Shown here: piece after piece, positions 1-8,190 of the stretch | Position numbering within the stretch: the first letter of the stretch is position 1 | Layout of the letters: each line of letters begins with the position of its first letter | From: an uncultured Oscillospiraceae bacterium | Lineage (GTDB): Bacteria > Bacillota > Clostridia > Oscillospirales > Oscillospiraceae | DNA: 64,000 nt | Assembly: GCA_947629795.1 (NCBI GenBank) | Contig: CANRFC010000012.1 | Coordinates: forward strand, 1-64,000 | Direction: 5' to 3' | Notes under the pieces: generated by a model | What the model was told of the DNA's origin: nothing | What the model saw: only the letters and a program-made list of their open reading frames with translations | Databases searched by the model: none | Position numbers and translations under genes: made by a program

Positions 1-11
1 CGCAAACAGGG

Positions 12-54
12 CGAGAGGCCAACCCCTTTGGGCTGACCTCTCGTCTCTTTTTTT
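12..54 (+). terminator. Rho-independent terminator of a gene left of the window
   Basis: Imperfect hairpin with arms 12-25 and 30-43 (two mismatches), followed by a T-rich tract at 46-54. The T-run is on the + strand, so it ends a rightward gene lying outside the window and faces the end of psuG. Confidence 0.6.
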
Positions 55-95
55 ACTCATTTTGCAACGGGCCCGCTGTCGGGGAAATTTGACCT

Positions 96-1019
96 TTAGG
101 CCAGCTTGGAGAGCTCCATGGCGGTCCTGGCGGCCAGACGGGCGTTGTTGAAGACCAGCTGGATGTTGGAGTCCAGGCTGTCGCCGCCGGTGAGGTCCTT
201 GATCTTGGCCAGGAGGAAGGGGGTGGTCTCCTTGCCGTGGATGCCCTGGGCCTTGGCCTCGGCCACCGCGTCGTTGATGGCCTTGTTGATGACCTCGGGG
301 TCCATGGAGTACTCCTCGGGGATGGGGTTGGTCACCAGCATGCCGCCCTGGAAGCCCAGTTCCTGCTGGACGGCGAAGGCCTTGGCCAGCTCGGCGGGGG
401 TGTCGATCTCATAGTCCACGGCAAAGCCGGACTTCCGGGTGTAGAAGGCGGGCAGCTCCTTGGTGCCGTAGCCGATGACGGGCACGCCGTGGGTCTCCAG
501 GTACTCCAGGGTCAGGCCCAGGTCCAGGATGGACTTGGCCCCGGCGCAGACCACCATCACGGGGGTGTGGGAGAGCTCCTCCAGGTCAGCAGAGATGTCC
601 ATGGTGGTCTCGGCCCCCCGGTGGACGCCGCCGATGCCGCCGGTGGCGAAGATCTTGATGCCAGCCATGTGGGCGATGATCATGGTGGTGGTGACGGTGG
701 TGGCCCCGTCCTCACCCCGGGCCACCAGTACCGCCAGGTCCCGGCGGCTGGCCTTGGTGACGGCCAGGCCCTTCTTGCCCAGGTGCTCGATGTCCTCCTT
801 GGAGCAGCCGGCCTTCAGCCGGCCGCCGATGACGGCGATGGTGGCGGGGACGGCGCCGGTCTGGCGGATGATCTCCTCCACCTTCAGAGCGGTCTCCACG
901 TTCTGGGGATAGGGCATGCCGTGGGAGATGATGGTGGACTCCAGGGCCACCACGGGCTTGCCGGCGGCCAGGGCGGCGGCCACTTCGGGGGCTACGTCCA
1001 GGTACTTGTTGAGTTCCAT
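96..1019 (-). CDS. psuG: Pseudouridine-5'-phosphate glycosidase PsuG
   Basis: Cytosolic enzyme that reversibly splits pseudouridine 5'-phosphate into uracil and ribose 5-phosphate, using a divalent metal. The 307-residue product has the usual family length. Visible hallmarks are ALESTIISHG at residues 25-34 (E27 is the expected catalytic Glu), the GGRLKAG loop, GGIGGVHRGAE and NPIPEEYSMD. I chose the ATG at 1019 because GGAGGA lies 7 bases upstream; the in-frame ATG at 1034 has no ribosome site. It follows psuK by 47 bases on the same strand, so the two form a pseudouridine salvage operon. Identification is from family motifs and context. Confidence 0.95.
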   Translation of the reverse strand: MELNKYLDVAPEVAAALAAGKPVVALESTIISHGMPYPQNVETALKVEEIIRQTGAVPATIAVIGGRLKAGCSKEDIEHLGKKGLAVTKASRRDLAVLVARGEDGATTVTTTMIIAHMAGIKIFATGGIGGVHRGAETTMDISADLEELSHTPVMVVCAGAKSILDLGLTLEYLETHGVPVIGYGTKELPAFYTRKSGFAVDYEIDTPAELAKAFAVQQELGFQGGMLVTNPIPEEYSMDPEVINKAINDAVAEAKAQGIHGKETTPFLLAKIKDLTGGDSLDSNIQLVFNNARLAARTAMELSKLA

Positions 1020-1066
1020 AATGATTTCCTCCATATATGATGAATTTGATGAACAGGCAGATGGGG

Positions 1067-2149
1067 TCATTGGAAGGAACACCGGGCCTTGACGGCCTTG
1101 GCGTTGAGGGACGGGTTGATGGTCTCGGGGCTCTCGATGGCCAGGGCGGCGGCCGCCTGGGCCAGGGAGGCGGTGTGGAAGAGGTCGTTGCCCTCCAAGT
1201 ATGCCCAGACCAGGGCGGCCATAAAGGCATCCCCCGCCCCGGTGGCGTTGACCATGGTGGCCGGGAGGCACTTCTGGCGCAGGACGTGGGTCTGGTCGGC
1301 GGCCAGGAGCCCGTCAGAGCCCAGGGAGATGAACACCCGGCGCAGGCCGGTGTCCAGGAGGGTGCGGGCGGCCCGCTCCAGGCTCTCGTCATTGGTGATG
1401 GGCACGCCGGAGAGGAGCTCGGCCTCCAGCCTGTTGGGCTTGAGGGTGTGGAGCTTTCCCAGCACCGGTCTGAGCTTGACCGCCTTGGCGGTGGAGACCG
1501 GGTCGGCAAAGATGGGGGCCTTGGCATTCTCGCACAGCCACCGGATGGACTCCTCAGGGATGTTGGTGTCCACCACGATGGCCTGGGCGTTGTCCAGCAG
1601 AGCCTTCCGGGAGGCCAGGTAGGAGGGGGTGACGTGGTCGTAGATATCCATGTCGCTCACCGCCAGGGCCATGTCCCCGTCGGGGCCGGCGAGGAAGAGG
1701 TAGGTGGAGGTGGCGCCGCCGGGGACCTGGAGGGCCTGGGAGATGTCAATGCCCAGCTCCCCGCAGGAGGCGGCGATCTTCTGGGCGTAGAGATCGTCGC
1801 CAAAGGCGGTGAGGAGGTGGACGTCCAGGCCCAGCAAGGCCATGTTGTGGGCGATGTTCCGCCCCACGCCTCCCAGGGACATGCGGACCTTGCCGGGGTT
1901 GGAATCGGCGGGGACCAGGGCAGCGGCGGAGCGGCCGCCGATGTCCATGTTCACCCCGCCCACCACCACGGCATAGCTGGGGTTGCGCAGGACATAGCCC
2001 TTGCCGGCGATGTACCCCTTCTTCATCAGGTTGGAGATGTGGACCCCCACCGACGAGCGGGTGATGCCCAGCTTGTCGGCCAGGGCCTGCTGGGAGATCA
2101 TGGGGTCCTGGGCCAGAATGTTCAGAAGCTCCCGTTCCCGTTGGGTCAT
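1067..2149 (-). CDS. psuK: Pseudouridine kinase PsuK (PfkB family with N-terminal HTH)
   Basis: Phosphorylates pseudouridine to the 5'-phosphate that PsuG then cleaves. Residues 1-55 form a winged helix-turn-helix (ISQQALADKLGITRSSVGVH), as in E. coli YeiI-type kinases; residues from about 58 are a PfkB ribokinase fold. The signature NATGAGDAF is at 301-309, with D307 as catalytic base, and the N-terminal GGVNMDIGG and GGVGRNIAHN sugar-binding loops are intact. The 360-residue length fits HTH-PfkB fusions. AAGGAGGTG precedes the ATG. It is the first gene of the psuKG operon behind a strong promoter. The HTH may let the kinase regulate its own operon; that is inference. Confidence 0.92.
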   Translation of the reverse strand: MTQRERELLNILAQDPMISQQALADKLGITRSSVGVHISNLMKKGYIAGKGYVLRNPSYAVVVGGVNMDIGGRSAAALVPADSNPGKVRMSLGGVGRNIAHNMALLGLDVHLLTAFGDDLYAQKIAASCGELGIDISQALQVPGGATSTYLFLAGPDGDMALAVSDMDIYDHVTPSYLASRKALLDNAQAIVVDTNIPEESIRWLCENAKAPIFADPVSTAKAVKLRPVLGKLHTLKPNRLEAELLSGVPITNDESLERAARTLLDTGLRRVFISLGSDGLLAADQTHVLRQKCLPATMVNATGAGDAFMAALVWAYLEGNDLFHTASLAQAAAALAIESPETINPSLNAKAVKARCSFQ

Positions 2150-2194
2150 GGGGCGGCACCTCCTTGGAAAAGTTTATGGATTAAGCACATTTTT

Positions 2195-2222
2195 ATTATA
2201 CGCAAAACCGGGGAGATGTCAA
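2195..2222 (-). promoter_or_regulatory. Sigma-A promoter of psuKG
   Basis: Reading leftward, a consensus -35 TTGACA (2217-2222), a 16-base spacer and a consensus -10 TATAAT (2195-2200). It lies about 45 bases upstream of the psuK start. Confidence 0.8.
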
Positions 2223-2242
2223 GGGGGGAGAGAAAAAAAGCC

Positions 2243-2271
2243 TTGCCAGGGAGGAAAAAAGTTGATATGAT
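2243..2271 (+). promoter_or_regulatory. Sigma-A promoter of the exported protein gene
   Basis: TTGCCA (2243-2248), 17-base spacer, TATGAT (2266-2271), 60 bases upstream of the start at 2331. It is divergent from the psuKG promoter, and the two -35 boxes lie about 20 bases apart. Confidence 0.6.
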
Positions 2272-2330
2272 GAAGTTGCCAGACGAAAAGTCCCTTGTTT
2301 GAAGCATTTCGACACAAAGGAGGAAGAAGC

Positions 2331-3398
2331 ATGAAGAAGAGGATCCTGTCCCTGGCACTGGCCCTGGCCCTGAGTGCAGGGCTGACCGCGCTGCCCGCCG
2401 CGGCGGCGGAGATCACCGCCTATGACGCGGTGGAGGCGTTTGAGACGTTCGCAAGGACCTCCCTTGTCAGCCCTGATCCCGACTACTTCACCAAGCCCGG
2501 AGGTCACTTCTACGTGGACCTGGACGGGAACGGAGTGCCCGAGATGGGTGCCGTATACTACGCCTCTGTCGGGGGCGAAGGCGCCATCGGATTCTATTAT
2601 GTGGATGCCGACGGCAGCGTGAAGCAGATCAGGAGCACCGGCCTGAAGGGGGAGTTCACCTGGGTCTGGACCGATTTTTTCTACACCTCCATCGGAGGCA
2701 GCGGCGGTATTATCTTCTGGCTGTGCAAGCGCGCTGACGGCGCCTACCGCCTGTACGCCGACGTGGCCATCTACGGCATGGAGGACAGCGCCTGCATCGT
2801 GTACGACGGCGCAGGTTCCTTCAAGCGGGAGGTCTCCGGAGACAGGGCTTACGAGGCGGCAGGGGAGCAGGTCTTTTCCCTCATTGGCTCCACCTCCGCC
2901 CCCGACAAATTTGCCTTCTTCCCCCAGCCCGAGAGGCCCGTGCCGCCCCTGATGGCCTATGCCTCCACCCAGAGCGTCACCGTGAACGGCACCCCGGTGG
3001 AGTTCCAGATGTACGCCCTGAAGGACGAAAACGGGAACCCCACCAACTACGTAAAGATCCGGGATGTGGCCTATATCCTGAACGGCACCGCCTCTCAGTT
3101 CGAAGTGGGCTACTACAGCAACATGGTCCATCTGGTGAAGGGCTGGACCTATACCTCCAACGGGAGCGAGATGCGCACTCCCTTCTCCGGAGACCGGGCC
3201 TGTGTGAAGTCTCAGGCCCAGACCGATGTGAACGGGACGCTGATGGATCTGGACGCCATTGTTCTTTACGACGACGCCGGGGGCGGGTACACCTACTACA
3301 AGCTCCGGGATCTGGGGGCGGCCCTGGGGTTTGTGGTGGACTGGATCCCCGGGACAGGGATCGTTGTGGAGACGCCGGAATATTCCGGAAAGATCTGA
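2331..3398 (+). CDS. Exported protein with copper-amine-oxidase-N-like stalk domain
   Basis: A 355-residue exported protein. The start at MKKRIL is set by AAAGGAGG at 2317-2324. A signal peptide spans about residues 1-25, with a cleavage-like AAAAE. The middle region (about 30-200) is not recognised; it holds DLDGNG and GGEGAIGFYYVDADG stretches like those of calcium-binding or lipocalin-like exported proteins. The C-terminal 140 residues contain VTVNGTPVEFQMYALKDENG and a TYYKLRDLGAALGFVVDW segment typical of the stalk/copper-amine-oxidase-N domain common in Oscillospiraceae surface proteins. It is transcribed alone between its promoter and a bidirectional terminator. Its function is unknown. 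Confidence 0.8.
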   Translation: MKKRILSLALALALSAGLTALPAAAAEITAYDAVEAFETFARTSLVSPDPDYFTKPGGHFYVDLDGNGVPEMGAVYYASVGGEGAIGFYYVDADGSVKQIRSTGLKGEFTWVWTDFFYTSIGGSGGIIFWLCKRADGAYRLYADVAIYGMEDSACIVYDGAGSFKREVSGDRAYEAAGEQVFSLIGSTSAPDKFAFFPQPERPVPPLMAYASTQSVTVNGTPVEFQMYALKDENGNPTNYVKIRDVAYILNGTASQFEVGYYSNMVHLVKGWTYTSNGSEMRTPFSGDRACVKSQAQTDVNGTLMDLDAIVLYDDAGGGYTYYKLRDLGAALGFVVDWIPGTGIVVETPEYSGKI

Positions 3399-3412
3399 TA
3401 CGAGGCAAAAAA

Positions 3413-3442
3413 ATGGAGAGCTGCCGCAGGGCAGCTCTCCAT
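3413..3442. terminator. Bidirectional terminator
   Basis: Perfect 13-bp stem (arms 3413-3425 and 3430-3442, loop GCAG). T-rich DNA follows on the + side, and a run of seven A precedes it (3406-3412), giving a U-run for the leftward transcript. It separates two convergent genes. Confidence 0.9.
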
Positions 3443-3457
3443 CGTTTTATTTGCGGG

Positions 3458-4639
3458 TCAGGTTTTGTCCCCTTTGAACAGGGTCATGCACACCACGGAC
3501 AGGACGCCGGAGATGGTGAAGATCCACCACATGCAGTGGTAGCTGCCCGTGACGTCGGCGGCGGCGCCGATGACCCAGGACTGGAGCATGCCGCCGGCCT
3601 GGAAGATGAGGTTCTCCAGGGCGCACATGGTGGCGATGTGGGCCTCGGGAGAGCGGCGGATGCACAGGTCGGCCAGATGGGCCGAGGGGAGGTTCACCAC
3701 GACGCCGTAGAGCACGCCCACGCACAGAAGGGGAAGGTAGCCCCGGAGCTGGGAAAAGGCCAGGGTGCACAGGGCACCGCCCAGGAACAACAGGATCAGG
3801 AACCGGCGGGGGTCCCAGCCGAAGCGCTTGACCAGGGGGCCGGAGATACAGGCGGCGGCGATGCCCACGATGCTGTACACCGTGAGGAGCATCCCCCCGT
3901 AGATGCCGCTGAAGTGCAGGTCGCTCTTCATGTAGGTGTTCATCCAGGTGGCAAAGCCCACCGAGGCGAACATGGCGAACATGCCGCTCAGGGCCAGCAG
4001 GATCTGCTGCCGGTCGGCCAGGTAGAGCTTGGCGCCGTCCAGAAGGCCGGACTTGCCGGCGGCGGGCTTCTCCCCGGCGCGGACGTTGAGGAGCAGGAGG
4101 ACCACCACGGCCAGGCCCAGATAGGCCACCACACGGATGGTGGCGCGCCAGCCCAGGCTCTCGTTGAGGGGCTCGCCGAAGGAGTTGGCCAGCAGGATGC
4201 CCAGGGAGGGGGAGGAGAGCAGGATGCCCATGGCCACCGCCCGCTCTTTGCGCTGGAAGTACATGCTGACCACTTTGGAGCAGGAGGAGTAGATCCCGCC
4301 GCAGCACAGGCCCTCCACCGCCCGCACCGCCAGGCCCAGGCCGTAGGAGTCGATCATGGAGAACACCAGCGACCCGGCGGAGGCGATGCCCACGGTGACC
4401 ATCAGCAGGTACTTGGGTTGGAGCCGGTCGGCCAGGATGCCGCCGGGGATCTGCATGATGAGGTAGCCTACCATGAAGGCGGTCATGTACAGGCCCATCT
4501 GGGTGCTGCTGATCCGGAACTCGGCGCCCACGGTGCTCATCACCGGGCTCCAGATATAGCGGGTGAGGAAGGCAAAGGAATAGGCCAGAGTCACGGTGAA
4601 AAGCGCCAGCCACTTGCTGTGTCCGATCATATTCTTCAT
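3458..4639 (-). CDS. MFS transporter
   Basis: A 393-residue integral membrane carrier of the major facilitator superfamily with about 12 predicted helices. The first half carries RISSTQMGLYMTAFMVGYLIMQIPGG, the typical helix 2 region, followed by LADRLQPKY (the loop 2-3 motif), and the second half has LVKRFGWDPR. Such carriers take up small organic acids or peptide-like compounds. It is last in a four-gene leftward operon with an M20 amidohydrolase and two other membrane proteins, so it may carry the hydrolase substrate or product. The ATG at 4639 overlaps the stop of a four-codon leader, and the good ribosome site is 21 bases away. The substrate cannot be named. Confidence 0.88.
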   Translation of the reverse strand: MKNMIGHSKWLALFTVTLAYSFAFLTRYIWSPVMSTVGAEFRISSTQMGLYMTAFMVGYLIMQIPGGILADRLQPKYLLMVTVGIASAGSLVFSMIDSYGLGLAVRAVEGLCCGGIYSSCSKVVSMYFQRKERAVAMGILLSSPSLGILLANSFGEPLNESLGWRATIRVVAYLGLAVVVLLLLNVRAGEKPAAGKSGLLDGAKLYLADRQQILLALSGMFAMFASVGFATWMNTYMKSDLHFSGIYGGMLLTVYSIVGIAAACISGPLVKRFGWDPRRFLILLFLGGALCTLAFSQLRGYLPLLCVGVLYGVVVNLPSAHLADLCIRRSPEAHIATMCALENLIFQAGGMLQSWVIGAAADVTGSYHCMWWIFTISGVLSVVCMTLFKGDKT

Positions 4640-4650
4640 TGAACAATCAT
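4636..4650 (-). other. Four-codon leader ORF coupled to the MFS gene
   Basis: GGAGGA (4661-4666) is 10 bases upstream of an ATG at 4650 that opens a leader of four codons (Met-Ile-Val-Gln). Its TGA overlaps the MFS start codon as ATGA. The transporter start itself has no ribosome site at normal distance, so translational coupling is likely. Confidence 0.45.
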
Positions 4651-4758
4651 CTTTCTGAATTCCTCCACGCAAGATAAGCCGCCGCGCTCCGAGGCCGGAG
4701 ACCTTCCCGCAGATATGCCGCTTTGAGGAGCCTGAGGTGTTTTTTGGGGGCGCGGGTC

Positions 4759-5514
4759 TTACTTCTGCTCCCCGCCGTCCTCGGCGGCCTTCTTTTTCTT
4801 CTCGGCGGCCAGGGCCAGGAACACGTTGATGAGGATGGAGCTGACCACCACAAGGAAGGCCTGGTAGCTGCTGGGGATCACAGAGGAAAGGACGGTGAGC
4901 ATGAGCACGGACACCACCAGGGCGGTGACGGCGCACTTCCAGTTCATCAGGGCGAACTGGACGAAGATGGCGCCGAAGAGGGCGGGCAGGATGTAGGTCA
5001 GGATGCCCTGGATGGACTCGGGGAGCAGGCGGATGAGGTAGGTCCCCGCGATGACCATGATCACCAGGAAGCCGGTGTTGACGATGGTGGAGGCGATGAC
5101 GCCGATGGAGGCGATCACGTGCTCCTTGGGGCCGCCGGCAGGGCCGCAGTCCACGGCGGCCTTGGCGCCCAGGGCGCTGGGAAGGCGCATGTTGGACACG
5201 TTGCCGGTGAGGGAGGCCATATACTTGGCGGCGGGGCCCATGAGCAGAACATCGGTGATCAGGCTGGGCAGGTCGAAGAACACGTGGCCCATGACGCCGA
5301 AGATGGCCATGAAGGCGGTGAGGATGGGGGTCCAGCCGGGGAAGTAGCCCTTGATGAAGCCGAAATAGATGGCGGCGATGGTGCTGAAGGCCATGCCCAG
5401 GAGCAGGGTGATCTGTCCCCAGAAGTGGACCGACTTGTAGTACGCCTTGGAGGCTTCTTCATAGCCCAGAGCGGCATTGGTCGCCTCAGGGGCGGGATTG
5501 ACGTTGTTTTCCAT
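4759..5514 (-). CDS. Polytopic membrane protein, partner of the DUF5058-like protein
   Basis: A 251-residue protein with about seven hydrophobic helices, a short soluble N-terminus and a Lys/Glu-rich tail (AAEKKKKAAEDGGEQK). ATG 5514 follows AAGGAGGATCAAC. It starts 17 bases after the DUF5058-like gene. Two small multi-helix proteins side by side with an amidohydrolase and an MFS carrier suggest a two-subunit transporter, in the manner of the YjiG/YjiH pair next to isoaspartyl dipeptidase. I do not recognise a named family. The conserved-looking GPAAKYMASLTGN and ALGAKAAVDCGPAGG segments could be channel-lining loops, but this is inference. Confidence 0.7.
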   Translation of the reverse strand: MENNVNPAPEATNAALGYEEASKAYYKSVHFWGQITLLLGMAFSTIAAIYFGFIKGYFPGWTPILTAFMAIFGVMGHVFFDLPSLITDVLLMGPAAKYMASLTGNVSNMRLPSALGAKAAVDCGPAGGPKEHVIASIGVIASTIVNTGFLVIMVIAGTYLIRLLPESIQGILTYILPALFGAIFVQFALMNWKCAVTALVVSVLMLTVLSSVIPSSYQAFLVVVSSILINVFLALAAEKKKKAAEDGGEQK

Positions 5515-5531
5515 GTTGATCCTCCTTTGAT

Positions 5532-6266
5532 TTAACCCACAAAGACCGTTGCAATGGCGCCGATGAGGATGGCAAAGGCCAGCGCCCACTCTCTGAGCCA
5601 TTTGATGTTCTTCTTTTTCGCCAGGATGGTAAAGCACGCCATGGAGGTTGCGCCCAGCAGGACGGAGACGATGTACTTGGGCTGGAGCTCGGTGAACAGG
5701 GTGTTCTTGGATCCGCCGAAGTAGTTCAGGGAGGTGTAGCCGAAGGAGCCCAGGGCGGCGCTGATGCCCAGCACCCGCAGCACCAGGCTGTTGCCCCGCT
5801 GGGCGGCCTTGGTGGTGGCCATGGAGACGGGGCGGATGAAGATCAGGGGCAGCACCAGCATGGCGATACCGCCCAGGTTCATGGCGAAGATACAGGCGGT
5901 AAAGGCCTGGGGGCTGAAGTCGGGGGCACCCAGGGCGGTGCCCGCCGCCTGGGCGGCAAACTGGGCGGAAAAGCTCTCGTACATGGAGTTGCCGACGACG
6001 CTCAGCCGGGACAGGGTCAGGGGGCCGCCGATGCTGGTGATCAGGCCCAGGCCCACCACGAAAATGGACAGGGCCGGGCCCAGGGTGGAGATGATGCCCG
6101 CCCGCATGGAGCTGCTGACGTCGGCGGAGCTGATGCGGAACTCGGTCTTATACTTCATTCCCAGGCGCCAGAAGATCCACGCCTGGACAAAGACCAGCAG
6201 GACCAGGGGCGCGCAGCACAGCCACATTTCCAGACTGTTGGCAATTTTCATCGTTTCTTCCAACAT
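5532..6266 (-). CDS. DUF5058-like membrane protein
   Basis: A 244-residue protein with about six to seven helices. The segment GIISTLGPALSIFVVGLGL followed by GGPLTLSRLSVVGNSMYE resembles what I remember of DUF5058 proteins, which are found in Firmicutes beside peptidases and amidohydrolases. It lies between an M20 hydrolase and another small membrane protein in one operon, with gaps of 44 and 17 bases. A role in uptake of the hydrolase substrate is the simplest reading. The family name is from memory of the sequence pattern and could be wrong; membrane topology and operon membership are clear. Confidence 0.7.
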   Translation of the reverse strand: MLEETMKIANSLEMWLCCAPLVLLVFVQAWIFWRLGMKYKTEFRISSADVSSSMRAGIISTLGPALSIFVVGLGLITSIGGPLTLSRLSVVGNSMYESFSAQFAAQAAGTALGAPDFSPQAFTACIFAMNLGGIAMLVLPLIFIRPVSMATTKAAQRGNSLVLRVLGISAALGSFGYTSLNYFGGSKNTLFTELQPKYIVSVLLGATSMACFTILAKKKNIKWLREWALAFAILIGAIATVFVG

Positions 6267-6310
6267 GATTTATCCCTCCAATGAACAACGATTTTGGTTG
6301 TTTTTCTCTC

Positions 6311-7747
6311 TCAATCCTCGTCAAACGGGGTGGCGTCAGCGGGCAGGGGGGAGGTGTAGGGGTAGAGCTTCAGCTTCTTGTCCAGCTCCTCCCGGGCCGC
6401 CTTCATCAGTTCCGGCCGGCCCATGAACTCCGCCGCCGAGCAGGCCAGGGCCCTGGCCGCGCAGATCATGCCGGCCTGGCCGATATGGCTTCCGGCACAG
6501 ACCTCCTGCTGCCAGGAGTGGTTGCCGGTGCCCACGGTCTGGCACGCGATGCTGTACTGGCAATAGGGGGCCTGCCAGCTCACATCGCCGGCGTCGCCGG
6601 AGTAGGGCGCCGTGGTGCCCTCCAGCATGCAGTCGCCGATGCCGTCGTACAGGTCGTCGGTGGCGTGCTCGTCGGTGATGCCGTACATCATGCGCATATT
6701 TTCGATTTTCTCCTGGTCGGTGACCCCGACGTTGAGCAGCTTGGCAAAGGCCCAGTCCTCCTCGGTGAACTTGGGTCCGCCCACCAGCTTCAGGTTGGCC
6801 AGAGCCACATCGGAGAGGACGGCACTGGCAATGTTGTTGGAGGAGCAGCCCTTGGTCTCCTTGAGGACCTCCACGGTGGTCTCGGTCATCTGGGCGGCGC
6901 CCTGGGCGATATTGGTCACCCGCTGGAGCAGGGTGTCCACATCCGCCCGGGTGGGGGCCCGGAGCATGAACCAGATCTCAGCCAGTTCCGGGACGATGTT
7001 GGGGGCGATGCCGCCGTTGGTGACCACGCAGTGGATGCGGTTGCTCACCGGCATGTGCTCCCGCAGGAACTCCACGCCCATGTTCATCAGCATCACCGCG
7101 TCCAAGGCGCTGCGGCCCAGATGGGGGGTCACGCCGGCGTGGGCGGCCCGGCCGTGAAAGCGGAAACGCACCGAGTAGATGGCCAGAGAGGAGGCCTGGG
7201 TGCAGATGCTGGCGTTGGCCGGGTGCCAGGTGATAACGGCGTCGAGACCGTCGAACACGCCGTCCCGGGTCATAAAGACCTTGGCGCCGCCGCCCTCCTC
7301 GGCAGGGCAGCCGAAGAGCTTGATGGTGCCCTTGAGCGCGTTGGCGTCCATGGCCTGCTTCACGGCGATGGCAGCGGCACAGCTGCCGGTGCCGTAGAGG
7401 TTATGGCCGCAGGCGTGGCCGTTTTTGCCGTTGGGGGTCCGCACCGGGGCCACGTCGAAGCCCAGACCGGGCAGGGCGTCATACTCGGCCAGGATGCCGA
7501 TGGACGGGCCCTCACCCGTGGTGTAGCTGGCCACGAAGGCGGTGGGGATGTTGGCGGCACCGCGCTCCAGAGTGAAGCCGTTTTCCTCCAGCCAGCCGCT
7601 GAGCAGTGCCGCGGAATGATACTCCTGGTACTGCAGCTCGGGGTCATCCCAGATCTGTTTGCTGATGCCGATGATCTTTTCCTCGCTGGCGTCGATCCAG
7701 TCAAGGATCGTGCGATCGACGCCGGACTTGATCTCACTGTATGACAT
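6311..7747 (-). CDS. M20 family amidohydrolase, AbgB-like
   Basis: A 478-residue metal-dependent amidohydrolase close in length to AbgB (p-aminobenzoyl-glutamate hydrolase subunit B). Visible motifs are GHACGHNLYGTGS (metal His and AbgB-type Asn), GCPAEEGGGAK (metal/catalytic Glu pair) and the dimerisation segment FHGRAAHAGVTPHLGRSALDAV. C-terminal STP-like SYDAGDVSW is replaced by PYSGDAGDVSWQAP with a final HSWQQ. It should hydrolyse an N-acyl or aminoacyl amide in the cytosol. No abgA partner is present; instead it heads an operon with three membrane proteins. The ATG at 7747 follows AGGATGG. Exact substrate is unknown. Confidence 0.85.
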   Translation of the reverse strand: MSYSEIKSGVDRTILDWIDASEEKIIGISKQIWDDPELQYQEYHSAALLSGWLEENGFTLERGAANIPTAFVASYTTGEGPSIGILAEYDALPGLGFDVAPVRTPNGKNGHACGHNLYGTGSCAAAIAVKQAMDANALKGTIKLFGCPAEEGGGAKVFMTRDGVFDGLDAVITWHPANASICTQASSLAIYSVRFRFHGRAAHAGVTPHLGRSALDAVMLMNMGVEFLREHMPVSNRIHCVVTNGGIAPNIVPELAEIWFMLRAPTRADVDTLLQRVTNIAQGAAQMTETTVEVLKETKGCSSNNIASAVLSDVALANLKLVGGPKFTEEDWAFAKLLNVGVTDQEKIENMRMMYGITDEHATDDLYDGIGDCMLEGTTAPYSGDAGDVSWQAPYCQYSIACQTVGTGNHSWQQEVCAGSHIGQAGMICAARALACSAAEFMGRPELMKAAREELDKKLKLYPYTSPLPADATPFDED

Positions 7748-7879
7748 GCGCGTTCGCCATCCTTTCTGCTTTTGATTTTTTTGCCTGGAGTGCGGAGCAT
7801 TTCTCCCCTCTGACGTCCTCTCAAAACGTGATTCTTGAAAGTCCCCTTGCCTCAAGTTGCAAAATCAAAGCTTGCTCGC

Positions 7880-7908
7880 AGTATAGCACCCTCCTTTTTC
7901 CCATACAA
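7880..7908 (-). promoter_or_regulatory. Promoter of the amidohydrolase operon
   Basis: Leftward -35 TTGTAT (7903-7908), 17-base spacer, extended -10 TGC-TATACT (7880-7885). The predicted transcript has a leader of about 125 bases before 7747. Confidence 0.7.
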
Positions 7909-7910
7909 TA

Positions 7911-7933
7911 GCAATTTTTGACGGGAAAATTGC
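7911..7933. promoter_or_regulatory. Candidate operator, inverted repeat
   Basis: Perfect arms GCAATTTT (7911-7918) and AAAATTGC (7926-7933) around a 7-base spacer, immediately upstream of the -35 of the amidohydrolase operon. The rest of 7748-8190 is an AT-rich divergent regulatory region with no credible gene. Confidence 0.45.
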
Positions 7934-8025
7934 ATATAGTGGCAACATCGGACAATTTTCGACTTTTTCATAAGACTGCCCCGATTTTCCCTTTGAACAT
8001 TCTGACTAAAAATTCACTGATTCCA

Positions 8026-8054
8026 TTTACTTTTGCGTGCATGGTTGCTATAAT
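8026..8054 (+). promoter_or_regulatory. Promoter of the transposase-derived gene
   Basis: TTTACT (8026-8031), 17-base spacer, extended consensus -10 TGC-TATAAT (8049-8054). The leader to the GTG start at 8191 is about 130 bases. Confidence 0.7.
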
Positions 8055-8190
8055 GAGTCGAAAGACCGGCGGCTGTTTCGCCCCTGAAGAGGGCGCTCTG
8101 CCCATGTTGACAGCCTGAATATTCGTGCCGGAACCAATGGGAAAACATAGTGGCAAATTCTGCGGGATTTTTTGAGAGGGGGGACAGGCT

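Noticed and set aside
3447-4646. Alternative 399-codon frame in the MFS region
   Set aside because: Frame-shifted shadow of the MFS gene, Arg/Pro/His-rich without hydrophobic helices.
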